In this document: positions 43,587-51,259 of the stretch, in pieces
How the letters are laid out: the number at the start of each line of letters is the position of its first letter
How positions within the stretch are numbered: position 1 is the stretch's first letter
Source of the DNA: Prevotellaceae bacterium UBA4359
Lineage (GTDB): Bacteria; Bacteroidota; Bacteroidia; Bacteroidales; Bacteroidaceae
Length of the DNA stretch: 64,000 nucleotides
Direction: 5' to 3'
NCBI GenBank assembly: GCA_002393555.1
Contig: DGSP01000025.1
Location: 60,663-124,662, forward strand
Notes under the pieces: generated by a model
What the model was told of the DNA's origin: nothing
The model's input: the letters and a program-made list of their open reading frames with translations, nothing else
Database searches by the model: none
Position numbers and translations under genes: made by a program

Positions 43587-44031
43587 GTTTAGAGTTTAGG
43601 GTTTAGAGTTTAGAGACGAGTTACTTAATGTTGTACGAAGCTTTGATAGTTGTTTCGCAATTATAGTTATCTGATTCTCTATATCTTTCATTTGTTCTTC
43701 TGTTACATAATTAAGTTCTTTTGAGATTTCCATCTGACATAGAACCTCCATTAAGGAGCCGTAGGATATTTCTATAAAATGCGCTTTCTCTTTATCAGAC
43801 GAACGGCTCATTCCTTCTGCAATGTTTGAAGGAACAGAGACGCTAGCACGTCTTAACTGGTCACACAATGCATACTGCTCATTAGAGGGATAGGCGGCTA
43901 AAACGCTATAAATTGTTTTAACAAGATCTCTTGAAGTCTGATAAACCCTTAAATCTCTAAAGCCAAATGAATCCATATTCCCACAAAAACGCCCAGCCCT
44001 AACTCTAAACTCTAAACACTAAACTCTAAAC
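43587..44031. mobile_element. Inverted-repeat-bounded cassette carrying an S23-type gene (IVS-like)
   Basis: Two 29-bp arms, 43587-43615 and 44003-44031, are reverse complements with one mismatch and are built from GTTTAGA steps. Between them lies a single gene for a four-helix-bundle protein. The cassette fills the space between the wzm stop (44035) and the wzt start (43582) to within a few bases. The architecture (inverted terminal repeats plus one S23 gene) is that of rRNA intervening sequences, but no rRNA is near. No transposase is present. Confidence 0.6.
43596..43976 (-). CDS. Four-helix-bundle protein of the S23/23S-rRNA-IVS family
   Basis: The 126-aa protein matches the family pattern: FRDLRVYQTSRDLVKTIY, NEQYALCDQLRRASVSVPSN, IAEGMSRSSDKEKAHFIEIS, SLMEVLCQMEISKEL. 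It has no enzyme motif. Relatives are encoded inside 23S rRNA intervening sequences and as scattered single genes in Bacteroidetes; a related fold occurs in Avd of diversity-generating retroelements. The final codons and stop lie within the left inverted-repeat arm, so repeat and gene form one unit. Its function is unknown. Confidence 0.9.
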   Translation of the reverse strand: MDSFGFRDLRVYQTSRDLVKTIYSVLAAYPSNEQYALCDQLRRASVSVPSNIAEGMSRSSDKEKAHFIEISYGSLMEVLCQMEISKELNYVTEEQMKDIENQITIIAKQLSKLRTTLSNSSLNSKP

Positions 44032-44034
44032 CAA

Positions 44035-44874
44035 CTACACCGTATCCATGAAGTTGCGTTCGGTGCGAGAGAAGACGAGGACGGAGAGGAAGAGGGTGAT
44101 GCACATGAAAATGGTGCTGTAGAGGAGACCGCTCCAGTCGAGGGTGCCACAGCCTAAACAACTGTATTTGAAGGCCTCAAAGATAGGGGTGAGAGGGTTG
44201 AGGGCAATGATGTTGCGGTATTTCTCTGGGGCAGCCGAGAGAGGATAGATGACTGGAGTAGCATACATGAAGAGTTGGATTCCGAACTGAATCAGGAACT
44301 TCATATCGCGATATTTGGTGGTCATGGAGGAGATGATGAGTCCCCACGACATGCCATGCATGGCAATCAAGAAAATCAGGAAGGGGAAAAGAAGGATGGA
44401 TGCATTGACTTGGAGTGTACCCGAGGGAAGGGTTATCACATAATATATATATATGATGATAAACATGCCCAACTGGATGAGCATCTTCAGAAGGTTACTA
44501 GTGACACCAGAAAGGGGAACGACCAATCGAGGGAAATAAACTTTTCCGAACACATTGGCATTGGCCCCGAAAACATCACTGCTCACAGTGAAGCATTGAG
44601 AGAAATACCCCCATAACACAATGCCTGCCATGTAGAAAAGAGGCTGTGGAGCACCATCGGTGGAGATGCCAGCCAAACCACCAAACACAAACATATACAT
44701 GATGGTGGTGAACAAGGGCTGAATGACATACCACAAGGGGCCCAAGATGGTCTGCTTATACTGTGTGACAATGTCGCGACGTATATACATATAATACAAG
44801 TCGCGATAACGCCAAAGTCCCTTTATATCTATATCAAGCCAGTTCCTATGTGGCTTTATTTCTGTTACTTGCAT
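44035..44874 (-). CDS. wzm: ABC-2 permease for polysaccharide export (Wzm-like)
   Basis: The 279-aa protein has six membrane helices of the ABC-2 type. The N-terminal cytoplasmic stretch LYYMYIRRDIVTQYKQTILG leads into GPLWYVIQPLFTTIMYMFVF. SMTTKYRDMKFLIQFGIQLF and NPLTPIFEAFKYSCLG are conserved in O-antigen/teichoic-acid exporters. It forms the channel with Wzt. It lies 16 bases downstream of the GT4 gene and is separated from wzt by the S23 cassette. Confidence 0.9.
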   Translation of the reverse strand: MQVTEIKPHRNWLDIDIKGLWRYRDLYYMYIRRDIVTQYKQTILGPLWYVIQPLFTTIMYMFVFGGLAGISTDGAPQPLFYMAGIVLWGYFSQCFTVSSDVFGANANVFGKVYFPRLVVPLSGVTSNLLKMLIQLGMFIIIYIYYVITLPSGTLQVNASILLFPFLIFLIAMHGMSWGLIISSMTTKYRDMKFLIQFGIQLFMYATPVIYPLSAAPEKYRNIIALNPLTPIFEAFKYSCLGCGTLDWSGLLYSTIFMCITLFLSVLVFSRTERNFMDTV

Positions 44875-44890
44875 TCCTTTTTGATTATTC

Positions 44891-46003
44891 TTATTGAGCC
44901 AGCAAATTTTCTATCGGCACCATCAATGCCTCGATGTCAAAGTCCCAGCCACGAGCCTCTCCTTTCTGACGGTATTGCTTGAGAAGTGCTGGATTGTCAA
45001 AGAGTTTTTTGATGCCATCGTAAAGGCCGGTCTCGTTGTTGTCTGTGAAGAAAGCGGATTCACCATTCTTCAGCAGTTCGCGAAGTTCTGGACCATCAGC
45101 GGCCAGAACGGGTAAGCCAAGAATGAGGGCATTGATGACGCTCATGCTATAGGAGGTACATACGAAGAGGTCACCCTTCACCATGTAGCGATAAGGATTG
45201 GGATGAGGTCCAAAGAGTTTGACACGCTCCTGGAGGTCGTTTTCTCTGACATAATGGTCAAGAATACCCTGTTCAGAACCATCGCCAAACATCCACAGTC
45301 CGATGTCATATCCTTCGCCAATCAGACGCTTCACCGCCCTCAACAGACGCCCATAGTCATTTTGGGCTTCCAGACGTCCCTGAGTCACAATTCGCATGCC
45401 CACCTTAGTCTCTGTTTCATTGGTGGCATTCAGCGATTTCAGACGAACAGACAACGAATCGACAGGGTCGTGAATGACATCCACGGGTTGCTTCACATCG
45501 GGAAATCTCTTCTTGAAGGCTTCTTGCAAAAGATGTGCCACGCATATAATTCTGTCATAGTGATTATAGGCATCCGTTTCCTCTTTCAGGTCACTATACA
45601 CTTCCTTTGTCCAGTGATTTTTATAGAGGTCGGTATGCACCCAAGCATACTTCTTACTTTTTTTGCCTGAGTGGCTCAGCAACTTGGTGGCAAATCCTTC
45701 CGTACAGGCAACTTCTACATCATTCCCTTGCGGAATGTAGAGTTTGTACACCAGCGAAAGTGGCAGATTCTTATACACCATCTTGCGCTTCATACCGCCT
45801 GACTCGGAAAGTATTGTTTTATAGTTCACATTCTCTCTTATGACCGATTCATATTTTCCACCACTATTTATGGAGCATACAGTTACATCAAACTTTGTTT
45901 TGTCGATATACTGCACCAATGTGGAGAGTGCTTTCGCAGCATCACCCCCCTCAAGTGATTCCACAAGAAAGAGAACTTTGCGTTTTGAATTACTCATAGC
46001 CAT
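44891..46003 (-). CDS. Degenerate GT4 glycosyltransferase-like protein
   Basis: The 370-aa protein is a clear paralogue of 37193-38335 (KRKVLFLVESLEGG..., YIPQGNDVEVACTEGFATKLLSHS, YAWVHTDLYKNHWTKEVYSD). Key sites are altered: the GGGAEK loop is GGDAAK, the donor-binding RLEPQK is RLEAQN, and the EX7E region SLSEGYSTAVTEA is shortened to SYSMSVINA with both glutamates gone. The frame is intact and codon use looks normal, so the protein is probably made. It may be non-catalytic, perhaps a partner of another GT4. It is the first gene after wzc. Confidence 0.75.
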   Translation of the reverse strand: MAMSNSKRKVLFLVESLEGGDAAKALSTLVQYIDKTKFDVTVCSINSGGKYESVIRENVNYKTILSESGGMKRKMVYKNLPLSLVYKLYIPQGNDVEVACTEGFATKLLSHSGKKSKKYAWVHTDLYKNHWTKEVYSDLKEETDAYNHYDRIICVAHLLQEAFKKRFPDVKQPVDVIHDPVDSLSVRLKSLNATNETETKVGMRIVTQGRLEAQNDYGRLLRAVKRLIGEGYDIGLWMFGDGSEQGILDHYVRENDLQERVKLFGPHPNPYRYMVKGDLFVCTSYSMSVINALILGLPVLAADGPELRELLKNGESAFFTDNNETGLYDGIKKLFDNPALLKQYRQKGEARGWDFDIEALMVPIENLLAQ

Positions 46004-46052
46004 ATTTTTATTGCGTATTTTTTCTTTCTACTACTTTTTACTCACCGTTTCT

Positions 46053-48560
46053 TTAATCATCATCCTTGGTGTAGCCACCATAGGCTGAACCGCCATAATA
46101 GCCGTAGCGTGTACCATAGCGGTGATAACCATAATATGAGAACGAATCCGTTGTACCATTCAAGATGACAGACATCTTAGGCAGACGGTTTTCGTCATAA
46201 TATTTCTGAATATCAGGCAGGAGGGAACGGTCCAGCATCTCTGCACGAATGATGAAGAGTGTCGCATCAACACATCGACCTACAATGGTTGCATCGGCCA
46301 CAATCTCCACAGGCGGACAGTCAAGGATGATGTAGGAATACTGGTTGCGCAATTCTTCCATCAACTTAGGCAGACGCTCGTCGAAAAGCAACTCCGTGGG
46401 GTTGGGAGGAATCGTTCCGACTGGCACCACGTCCAGATAGTCGTGGGTGGCGTTGCGCACCACTATGTCATCAAAACTATCCGTCACGCCCGACAGGTAA
46501 TCGGCAATACCAATCTTGGGCTTATCGACCATGGCTGAGAGAGAAGCCTTGCGCAAGTCGAGGTCGATGGCCAGAACCCGTTGTTTCTTGATGGCAAATG
46601 ATGTGACGAGATTGGTCACCACAAAGGTTTTACCAGAGTTCGGGTTGAACGAAGTCAGCATAATCACCTTGCCCCGACTGCCTTTGGCCGTCATAAATTC
46701 GATGTTGGTACGAATGACACGGAACGCCTCATTGATGACATTTCGTGAGTGGTCTTTCACCAAGATGTGCAAAGTCTTATCCTCTTTCACCTCACCAAGT
46801 TTCAGGCCGACCTTGATATTCTGCCACAACTTCTGCCATGGCCCCACCAGTTTTTCTCTGAATGTACGATGATGGCGATGGATAGGAATCTCACCAAGGA
46901 ATGGAATGGACAACTCATTGAGGTCCTTGCGCCCGCGCACCTTATTATTGATAGCCTCCATCAGGAAGATAATCAAGCCAGGCACTGCCAAGCCTAAAAC
47001 GGCGCCAATCAGCCAAACCATGGAAGGTACTGGCGAGGTTGGGACATTGGAACCAGTAGGAGAATTGATGACACGATTATTGTAGGCTGTGAAAGCCTGT
47101 GATAGGGCATTTTCCTCACGCCTCTGCAAGAGGTAGAGATAAAGATTCTCCTTCACCTTTTGCTGGCGTTCCACATTCTGCAAATATTTCGATTGACTGG
47201 GCGAGGAAGCAATCTTGCTGTTGGCTTGTCCTTGAATACTTCTGGCCGAGTTCAGTGCCACATTCAGAGATGCGATGTGGTTATCCACCGAAGCGATGAG
47301 CGCATTGCGAAGTTCATCCAACTGCAAGTCTTTCTCCTGAATCAGTGGGTTCTGCATTGAACTGGCACTCAGCAAGTTGTTGCGCGAGAGAAGCAACGTG
47401 TTGTATTCCGCAATCTGGCTGCTGATATTAGGACTATTCACACCCTGGTTGGCCGGAATCAGCGTAAACTTATTGTTCGGATTGGTCAGATACCCACGCA
47501 CGTAGCGCGCCATCTGCAACTGATTGTTCAGTTCCGTTGACTGAGCCGATGCCGAGGTGGCCTGAGACACATAAATATCTGCCACATCATTGCTGCCTGC
47601 AGGTATCAGGTTGGCTGCCTTAAATTCGGAAATGTCGTTTTCCACAGAACCCAGTTCCTCCTCAATCACAGCCAGACGCTCGCCGATAAACTCTGAAGTG
47701 GAGACAGAACGACGGTTGCAGTCTTCCACCCAACGTGCGTTATACACCGTGATGAGAGTGGACAGGATATCTTCTGCACGTTGCGGACTCACATCATTGT
47801 AGGACAACTTGATGATGGTGGACATTTCGCTCACAGCACTCACGTTCAGATTTGAAGTAATCTTGTTTACAGCCGTCTGAATGGCGGTGCGTTCCACCCG
47901 CATTGGGAGTTCCTGCGGTTGATAGTTATCTCCTTTCTCCACACTCACCTTACCAATAGGTGTCTGCACCGTCTTGTCTATCCGGCCCAACAACGTACCG
48001 GGAAGACTCTGGCCGCCCCGTTTGAAATTGCTCATCACGTATGTTCCATCAGCCCGCAGGTCGAAAGTAAATTCGGCCGATTCATTGTCGTTCAATTCCA
48101 ATGGAAGAATCTTCACAGGAAGGCTTGTCCCATACACGGCCACTTCGTGGAAACGGCCCTGGGCGTAGCAATTCACTTCCAAATGCAACGCCTGGACTGT
48201 GGCTTCGGCTATGTTGGGCGACTTTAAGGTAAACAATTCATTATTCACATCCACGCTACCGCCAAACATATTCATGCCAGCACCACCGCCAGACGAGGAG
48301 GTCTGAAAATCATTCTTTATCAGCATGGAAGCCTCTCTCGTATAGACAGGCGGGGTTATCTGAAGGTAGAAATAAGAACCGGCCAAGCCCAATGCAAGGC
48401 ACAGGACGAACCAGTACCACTTTGAGGCAAACACGGTCAACATGTCCAACACTTTCGCATAGGCAGAAGCACTCCCCACCTTCTGGGCAGCAGAAGAAGG
48501 ATTCGCCCCTGCTGGATGATAAGCAGCATTTGCCGTTTGATTGTTATTCAGAGGTAACAT
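46053..48560 (-). CDS. wzc: Wzc-type polysaccharide co-polymerase with BY-kinase domain
   Basis: The 835-aa protein has a Wzz domain between two membrane helices (WYWFVLCLALGLAGSYFYL near 50 and MVWLIGAVLGLAVPGLIIFL near 520) with a long periplasmic coiled part. A tyrosine-autokinase domain follows: Walker A NPNSGKT (about 640), Walker A' VLAIDLDLRK, Walker B YIILDCPP (about 747). The last 30 residues hold nine tyrosines (SYYGYHRYGTRYGYYGG...), the autophosphorylation cluster. It controls polymer length and gates export with Wza. It stands 98 bases after wza. Confidence 0.95.
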   Translation of the reverse strand: MLPLNNNQTANAAYHPAGANPSSAAQKVGSASAYAKVLDMLTVFASKWYWFVLCLALGLAGSYFYLQITPPVYTREASMLIKNDFQTSSSGGGAGMNMFGGSVDVNNELFTLKSPNIAEATVQALHLEVNCYAQGRFHEVAVYGTSLPVKILPLELNDNESAEFTFDLRADGTYVMSNFKRGGQSLPGTLLGRIDKTVQTPIGKVSVEKGDNYQPQELPMRVERTAIQTAVNKITSNLNVSAVSEMSTIIKLSYNDVSPQRAEDILSTLITVYNARWVEDCNRRSVSTSEFIGERLAVIEEELGSVENDISEFKAANLIPAGSNDVADIYVSQATSASAQSTELNNQLQMARYVRGYLTNPNNKFTLIPANQGVNSPNISSQIAEYNTLLLSRNNLLSASSMQNPLIQEKDLQLDELRNALIASVDNHIASLNVALNSARSIQGQANSKIASSPSQSKYLQNVERQQKVKENLYLYLLQRREENALSQAFTAYNNRVINSPTGSNVPTSPVPSMVWLIGAVLGLAVPGLIIFLMEAINNKVRGRKDLNELSIPFLGEIPIHRHHRTFREKLVGPWQKLWQNIKVGLKLGEVKEDKTLHILVKDHSRNVINEAFRVIRTNIEFMTAKGSRGKVIMLTSFNPNSGKTFVVTNLVTSFAIKKQRVLAIDLDLRKASLSAMVDKPKIGIADYLSGVTDSFDDIVVRNATHDYLDVVPVGTIPPNPTELLFDERLPKLMEELRNQYSYIILDCPPVEIVADATIVGRCVDATLFIIRAEMLDRSLLPDIQKYYDENRLPKMSVILNGTTDSFSYYGYHRYGTRYGYYGGSAYGGYTKDDD

Positions 48561-48658
48561 ATCTTATTTTTTATCTGTTTTCTATGTATGTGAGTATTTC
48601 TTTTCATCCATTCTCATCCTAACGAGCCGGGAGGAAGATGAAGAAAAGAGAACCCTTT

Positions 48659-49435
48659 TTATTTATTAAACCACGACAACGCTGACACGATGAAGGTGGC
48701 CAGACCCATCCAGAACGATGGCTGAACTGTCGAGTTGCCCATCACTGTCGAGTTTCTCTTCTCCTTCTTGTTCATCTCCACATAAATCACGTCATTCTGC
48801 TGCAGATAATACACGGGCGACGCATATAAGTCTTCTGCCGAACAAAGATTCACTTCATAGACCGTCTTCTTGCCATAATTTTCCCGAATGACCTTCACAT
48901 TGGTGCGCTGACCCGTAATCTTCAGATCGCCTGATGAGCCGATGGCATCCAAAATAGTGAACTTGTCGCGGTCAATCAAGATACGTCCTGTGCCGACATC
49001 GCCAAGAATAATCACATAAAGATTTGAATAATCGACCGTTACAATCGGGTCTCGGATAAGTCCCTTCGCTATGATTTCATCGCGGATGAGTTCCTGCAGT
49101 TCCTGACGGTTCAGACCAGCCACATGAATCTTGCCCAACATGGGGAAACGAATACATCCTTCGGTGTCGATGGTGTAGCGCGAACCTTCACTGCCACCCC
49201 CGGAGGAGCCTGATGTCAAACTAAACTGTGCCGCCAGTTCTGGCTTGTCAGAACTCACCATGATACGGATTTCATCGTCTGGCCTAAACTTGATTTCCAC
49301 CGGGTTTTGCACCATAATCGACTTTCCGGGGTTGAAATCTTGGAAATAGGCAATGTCTTTAGGGGTTGAGCAAGCACTCAACAACACCAAAACAACGGCC
49401 ACCAGCATTCCAAGAGACAGATACGCTCTTTTCAT
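48659..49435 (-). CDS. wza: Wza-type outer-membrane polysaccharide export lipoprotein
   Basis: The 258-aa protein has a lipoprotein signal (VVLVLLSACS, Cys at 21). The Poly_export domain contains FRPDDEIRIMVSSDKPE and YTIDTEGCIRFPMLGKIHVA. An SLBB-like segment (YVIILGDVGTGRILIDRDKF) and a hydrophobic C-terminal helix (FWMGLATFIVSALSWF) follow, the helix that forms the outer-membrane ring in Wza. It is the first gene of the operon, preceded by a promoter and a leader of about 200 bases with the hairpin element at 49520-49564. Confidence 0.92.
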   Translation of the reverse strand: MKRAYLSLGMLVAVVLVLLSACSTPKDIAYFQDFNPGKSIMVQNPVEIKFRPDDEIRIMVSSDKPELAAQFSLTSGSSGGGSEGSRYTIDTEGCIRFPMLGKIHVAGLNRQELQELIRDEIIAKGLIRDPIVTVDYSNLYVIILGDVGTGRILIDRDKFTILDAIGSSGDLKITGQRTNVKVIRENYGKKTVYEVNLCSAEDLYASPVYYLQQNDVIYVEMNKKEKRNSTVMGNSTVQPSFWMGLATFIVSALSWFNK

Positions 49436-49519
49436 ATTTAATGTTTTTTAACTTTCGTAATTCGCGATTCTCCCCCAAAAGCAACTTGAAGATACATCTT
49501 GTGCATTTTGGAGCGAGAA

Positions 49520-49564
49520 CGTACCTTTACTTCACCCTCTCTCGTGCAAGAGGGTGTCATTCAG
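49520..49564 (-). promoter_or_regulatory. 45-nt leader element with hairpin, polysaccharide operon
   Basis: On the minus strand CTGA, four bases, then an 8-bp perfect stem CACCCTCT / AGAGGGTG around an 8-base loop (49533-49556), then AAGTAAAGGTACG. The same 45-nt layout occurs on the plus strand at 57605-57649 before clpV. It lies about 70 nt after the predicted transcription start and 84 nt before the wza ATG. No T-run follows the stem, so it is not a simple terminator. Confidence 0.7.
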
Positions 49565-49640
49565 ATTGTTAGCAAAAGACTCATTTCTTAATAAATCTTC
49601 GGAAGCCATCTTTTTCAGACGCTTTTCTTCAAATTAGTGT

Positions 49641-49672
49641 CAAAATTACAAAAAAACTTAAAACAAACCAAA
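49641..49672 (-). promoter_or_regulatory. Consensus promoter of the polysaccharide operon
   Basis: Minus-strand TTTG (49669-49672) and TAATTTTG (49641-49648) are 20 bases apart. The transcription start is expected near 49634, leaving a leader of about 200 bases. The promoter sits in a long A-run region (49650-49690 on the plus strand). No upx-type inversion repeats were seen around it. Confidence 0.7.
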
Positions 49673-49728
49673 AAAAAAACAAAAAAAAATTACATCACCC
49701 CTTTTTTCTTGATTTGGCACTCCTGCAT

Positions 49729-49820
49729 AATAAACAGCGTCGTTCCATATACAATTGTAACGCCGTTGCATTTACAAATTGTACGGCATACAATTTGAAT
49801 ATGCAACGGCGTTACACTTT
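49729..49820. repeat. 23-bp tandem array, four units
   Basis: Units start at 49729, 49752, 49775 and 49798, in register for the core CAATTGTA-CGCCGTT-CATTTA pattern. The array contains a perfect 14-bp inverted pair, TAACGCCGTTGCAT (49758-49771) with ATGCAACGGCGTTA (49801-49814). It fills the gap between the esterase stop and the operon promoter. The reverse complement of its right half matches 57224-57256 almost exactly. Confidence 0.85.
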
Positions 49821-49860
49821 AGGTCCTCCGCAAGCAGCATTCATGCTCGCAAAAGCATTT

Positions 49861-51165
49861 TCAATTTCCATCTGGTTTCACCGTGTCGATGAAGGGGCCA
49901 TCGTTCCAGTGGAAGGCGCGCCAATCATCTGGCTGAGCGGGATTGAAGGGGACATAGTCGGAACGAAGATGCTGCACGACAGGCAGGTTCAGTTGTTTCA
50001 TTCCTTCCACCATCATCTTGGCTATTTCATAGGCACCGTATGGATTGAAGTGAGTGTTGTCTTCAAAAGCCTTCACCTGGCCAGGATAGGTGCCTGCAGG
50101 ATAGTGGACAAGGGCATGTTTGGAACCTTCCACACCCAGTGTCTCATAGAAAGTGCGGGTCATGTCGTGCAGTTCTATGAGTTGCACATTCTGGTCCTTC
50201 GCCACCCAACGCATGGCATCGGGATAGTTGGCGTGGGTCTCCTGTATTTTGCCGCTGCTGTCGAACGAGCGCCGCTGCGTGGGAGTGACAAAGATGGGAG
50301 TGACACCCTTGGCACGAGCCTCATCCACAAATTGCTTCAGAGCATAGGCATAGTTGTAGAAAGCACCACTGCCCGGACGTTTCTCCTTTTGGTCATTGTG
50401 GCCAAACTCCATGAAGATGTAGTCGCCCCGCTTCATCAGCGAGACAATCTTCTTCAGTCGGCCTGCAGCGATGAAGGAAGTGGCAGTCTCACCGCTTTCG
50501 GCATAATTGGCCACCGCCACCTCGTCGGTGAACCAGCGCGTAATCATCTGTCCCCACGATGCCCACGGCTCATAGTCTTGGTCCACCACCGTGGAGTTGC
50601 CACACAACCAGAGAGTTGGCACATTGTCGGCAGCAGGCTCAATCTTGATGGACGAGACGGCAGGCTGGTCGCCATTCACCTCGATGGTGAGTTTGTCGTC
50701 CCAGTTCATCTTGTTCTCTTCGCGCTTCTTGATGCGCACTCGGTCGGCCTTGCCATCAGGCATCGTGATGGTAGTGTTGCGCTTGTTCACGATAAAGGAA
50801 CAGGTCTTGAACTCACCCTTCTTCGTCTCAGCATTCTGCACGAAAAGGCGACGCGACTCGGCCCTGACAGTGGTGTTTCCCTTGGCCTTCTTCGAGCCGA
50901 GAGTGACAGTCACCTTGTAGTTGCCATCCGGCACCGCCACCGAAAAGTAGAATATGCCGTCGGAGAGGCGATAGGTCTCGTTCTGGGACTTGCGGGCAGC
51001 ATCGATGATGTACTGGAAATCATAGCCATAGCCACGTTCGGCTGTGAAAACATCGGCTGGCTTCACCTGAATGGCAGCCTTGTCGCGGCCATCAAAGGAG
51101 TAGGTCTGTGCAGATGAAACCAAAAACGAAACACTCAAAAGTAAAAGTGAAAAAATCTTCTTCAT
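49861..51165 (-). CDS. Rhamnogalacturonan acetylesterase (CE12, SGNH hydrolase)
   Basis: The 434-aa protein has a signal peptide (KKIFSLLLLSVSFLVSSAQ), a CBM35-like sandwich at about 22-160 (IQVKPADVFTAERGYGYDF, DGIFYFSVAVPDGNYKVTVT) and an SGNH esterase. Block I is LWLCGNSTVVD with the nucleophile Ser, block III is MEFGHNDQ, and the catalytic Asp/His pair is in EDNTHFNPYGAYEIA. It removes acetyl groups from pectic rhamnogalacturonan in the periplasm or at the surface. It follows the GH2 gene by 94 bases and has no good promoter of its own. Confidence 0.9.
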   Translation of the reverse strand: MKKIFSLLLLSVSFLVSSAQTYSFDGRDKAAIQVKPADVFTAERGYGYDFQYIIDAARKSQNETYRLSDGIFYFSVAVPDGNYKVTVTLGSKKAKGNTTVRAESRRLFVQNAETKKGEFKTCSFIVNKRNTTITMPDGKADRVRIKKREENKMNWDDKLTIEVNGDQPAVSSIKIEPAADNVPTLWLCGNSTVVDQDYEPWASWGQMITRWFTDEVAVANYAESGETATSFIAAGRLKKIVSLMKRGDYIFMEFGHNDQKEKRPGSGAFYNYAYALKQFVDEARAKGVTPIFVTPTQRRSFDSSGKIQETHANYPDAMRWVAKDQNVQLIELHDMTRTFYETLGVEGSKHALVHYPAGTYPGQVKAFEDNTHFNPYGAYEIAKMMVEGMKQLNLPVVQHLRSDYVPFNPAQPDDWRAFHWNDGPFIDTVKPDGN

Positions 51166-51201
51166 TGCAAAAGTCGTTTAATTCGTGGTGAAACAAAGAT
51201 G

Positions 51202-51246
51202 TTCGCCCTATTCGCCTAATTCGTTTAATTCGCTTAATTCGCTGTT
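51202..51246. repeat. 9-bp TTCG-type tandem repeats
   Basis: Five 9-base units (TTCGCCCTA, TTCGCCTAA, TTCGTTTAA, TTCGCTTAA, TTCGCTGTT) lie in the gap between the GH2 and esterase genes. Confidence 0.75.
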
Positions 51247-51259
51247 CTAATTCGTTGTC

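Noticed and set aside
43587..44031. An actual 23S rRNA intervening sequence
   Set aside because: No rRNA sequence flanks it; both neighbours are protein genes (wzm and wzt).
49520..49564. Reading the leader hairpin as an ordinary intrinsic terminator
   Set aside because: No T-run follows the stem; the conserved part is the AAGTAAAGGTA flank, and an identical layout occurs before clpV.
49436..49700. Invertible (phase-variable) capsule promoter
   Set aside because: No pair of inverted repeats bracketing the promoter was seen, and no invertase gene is in the window.
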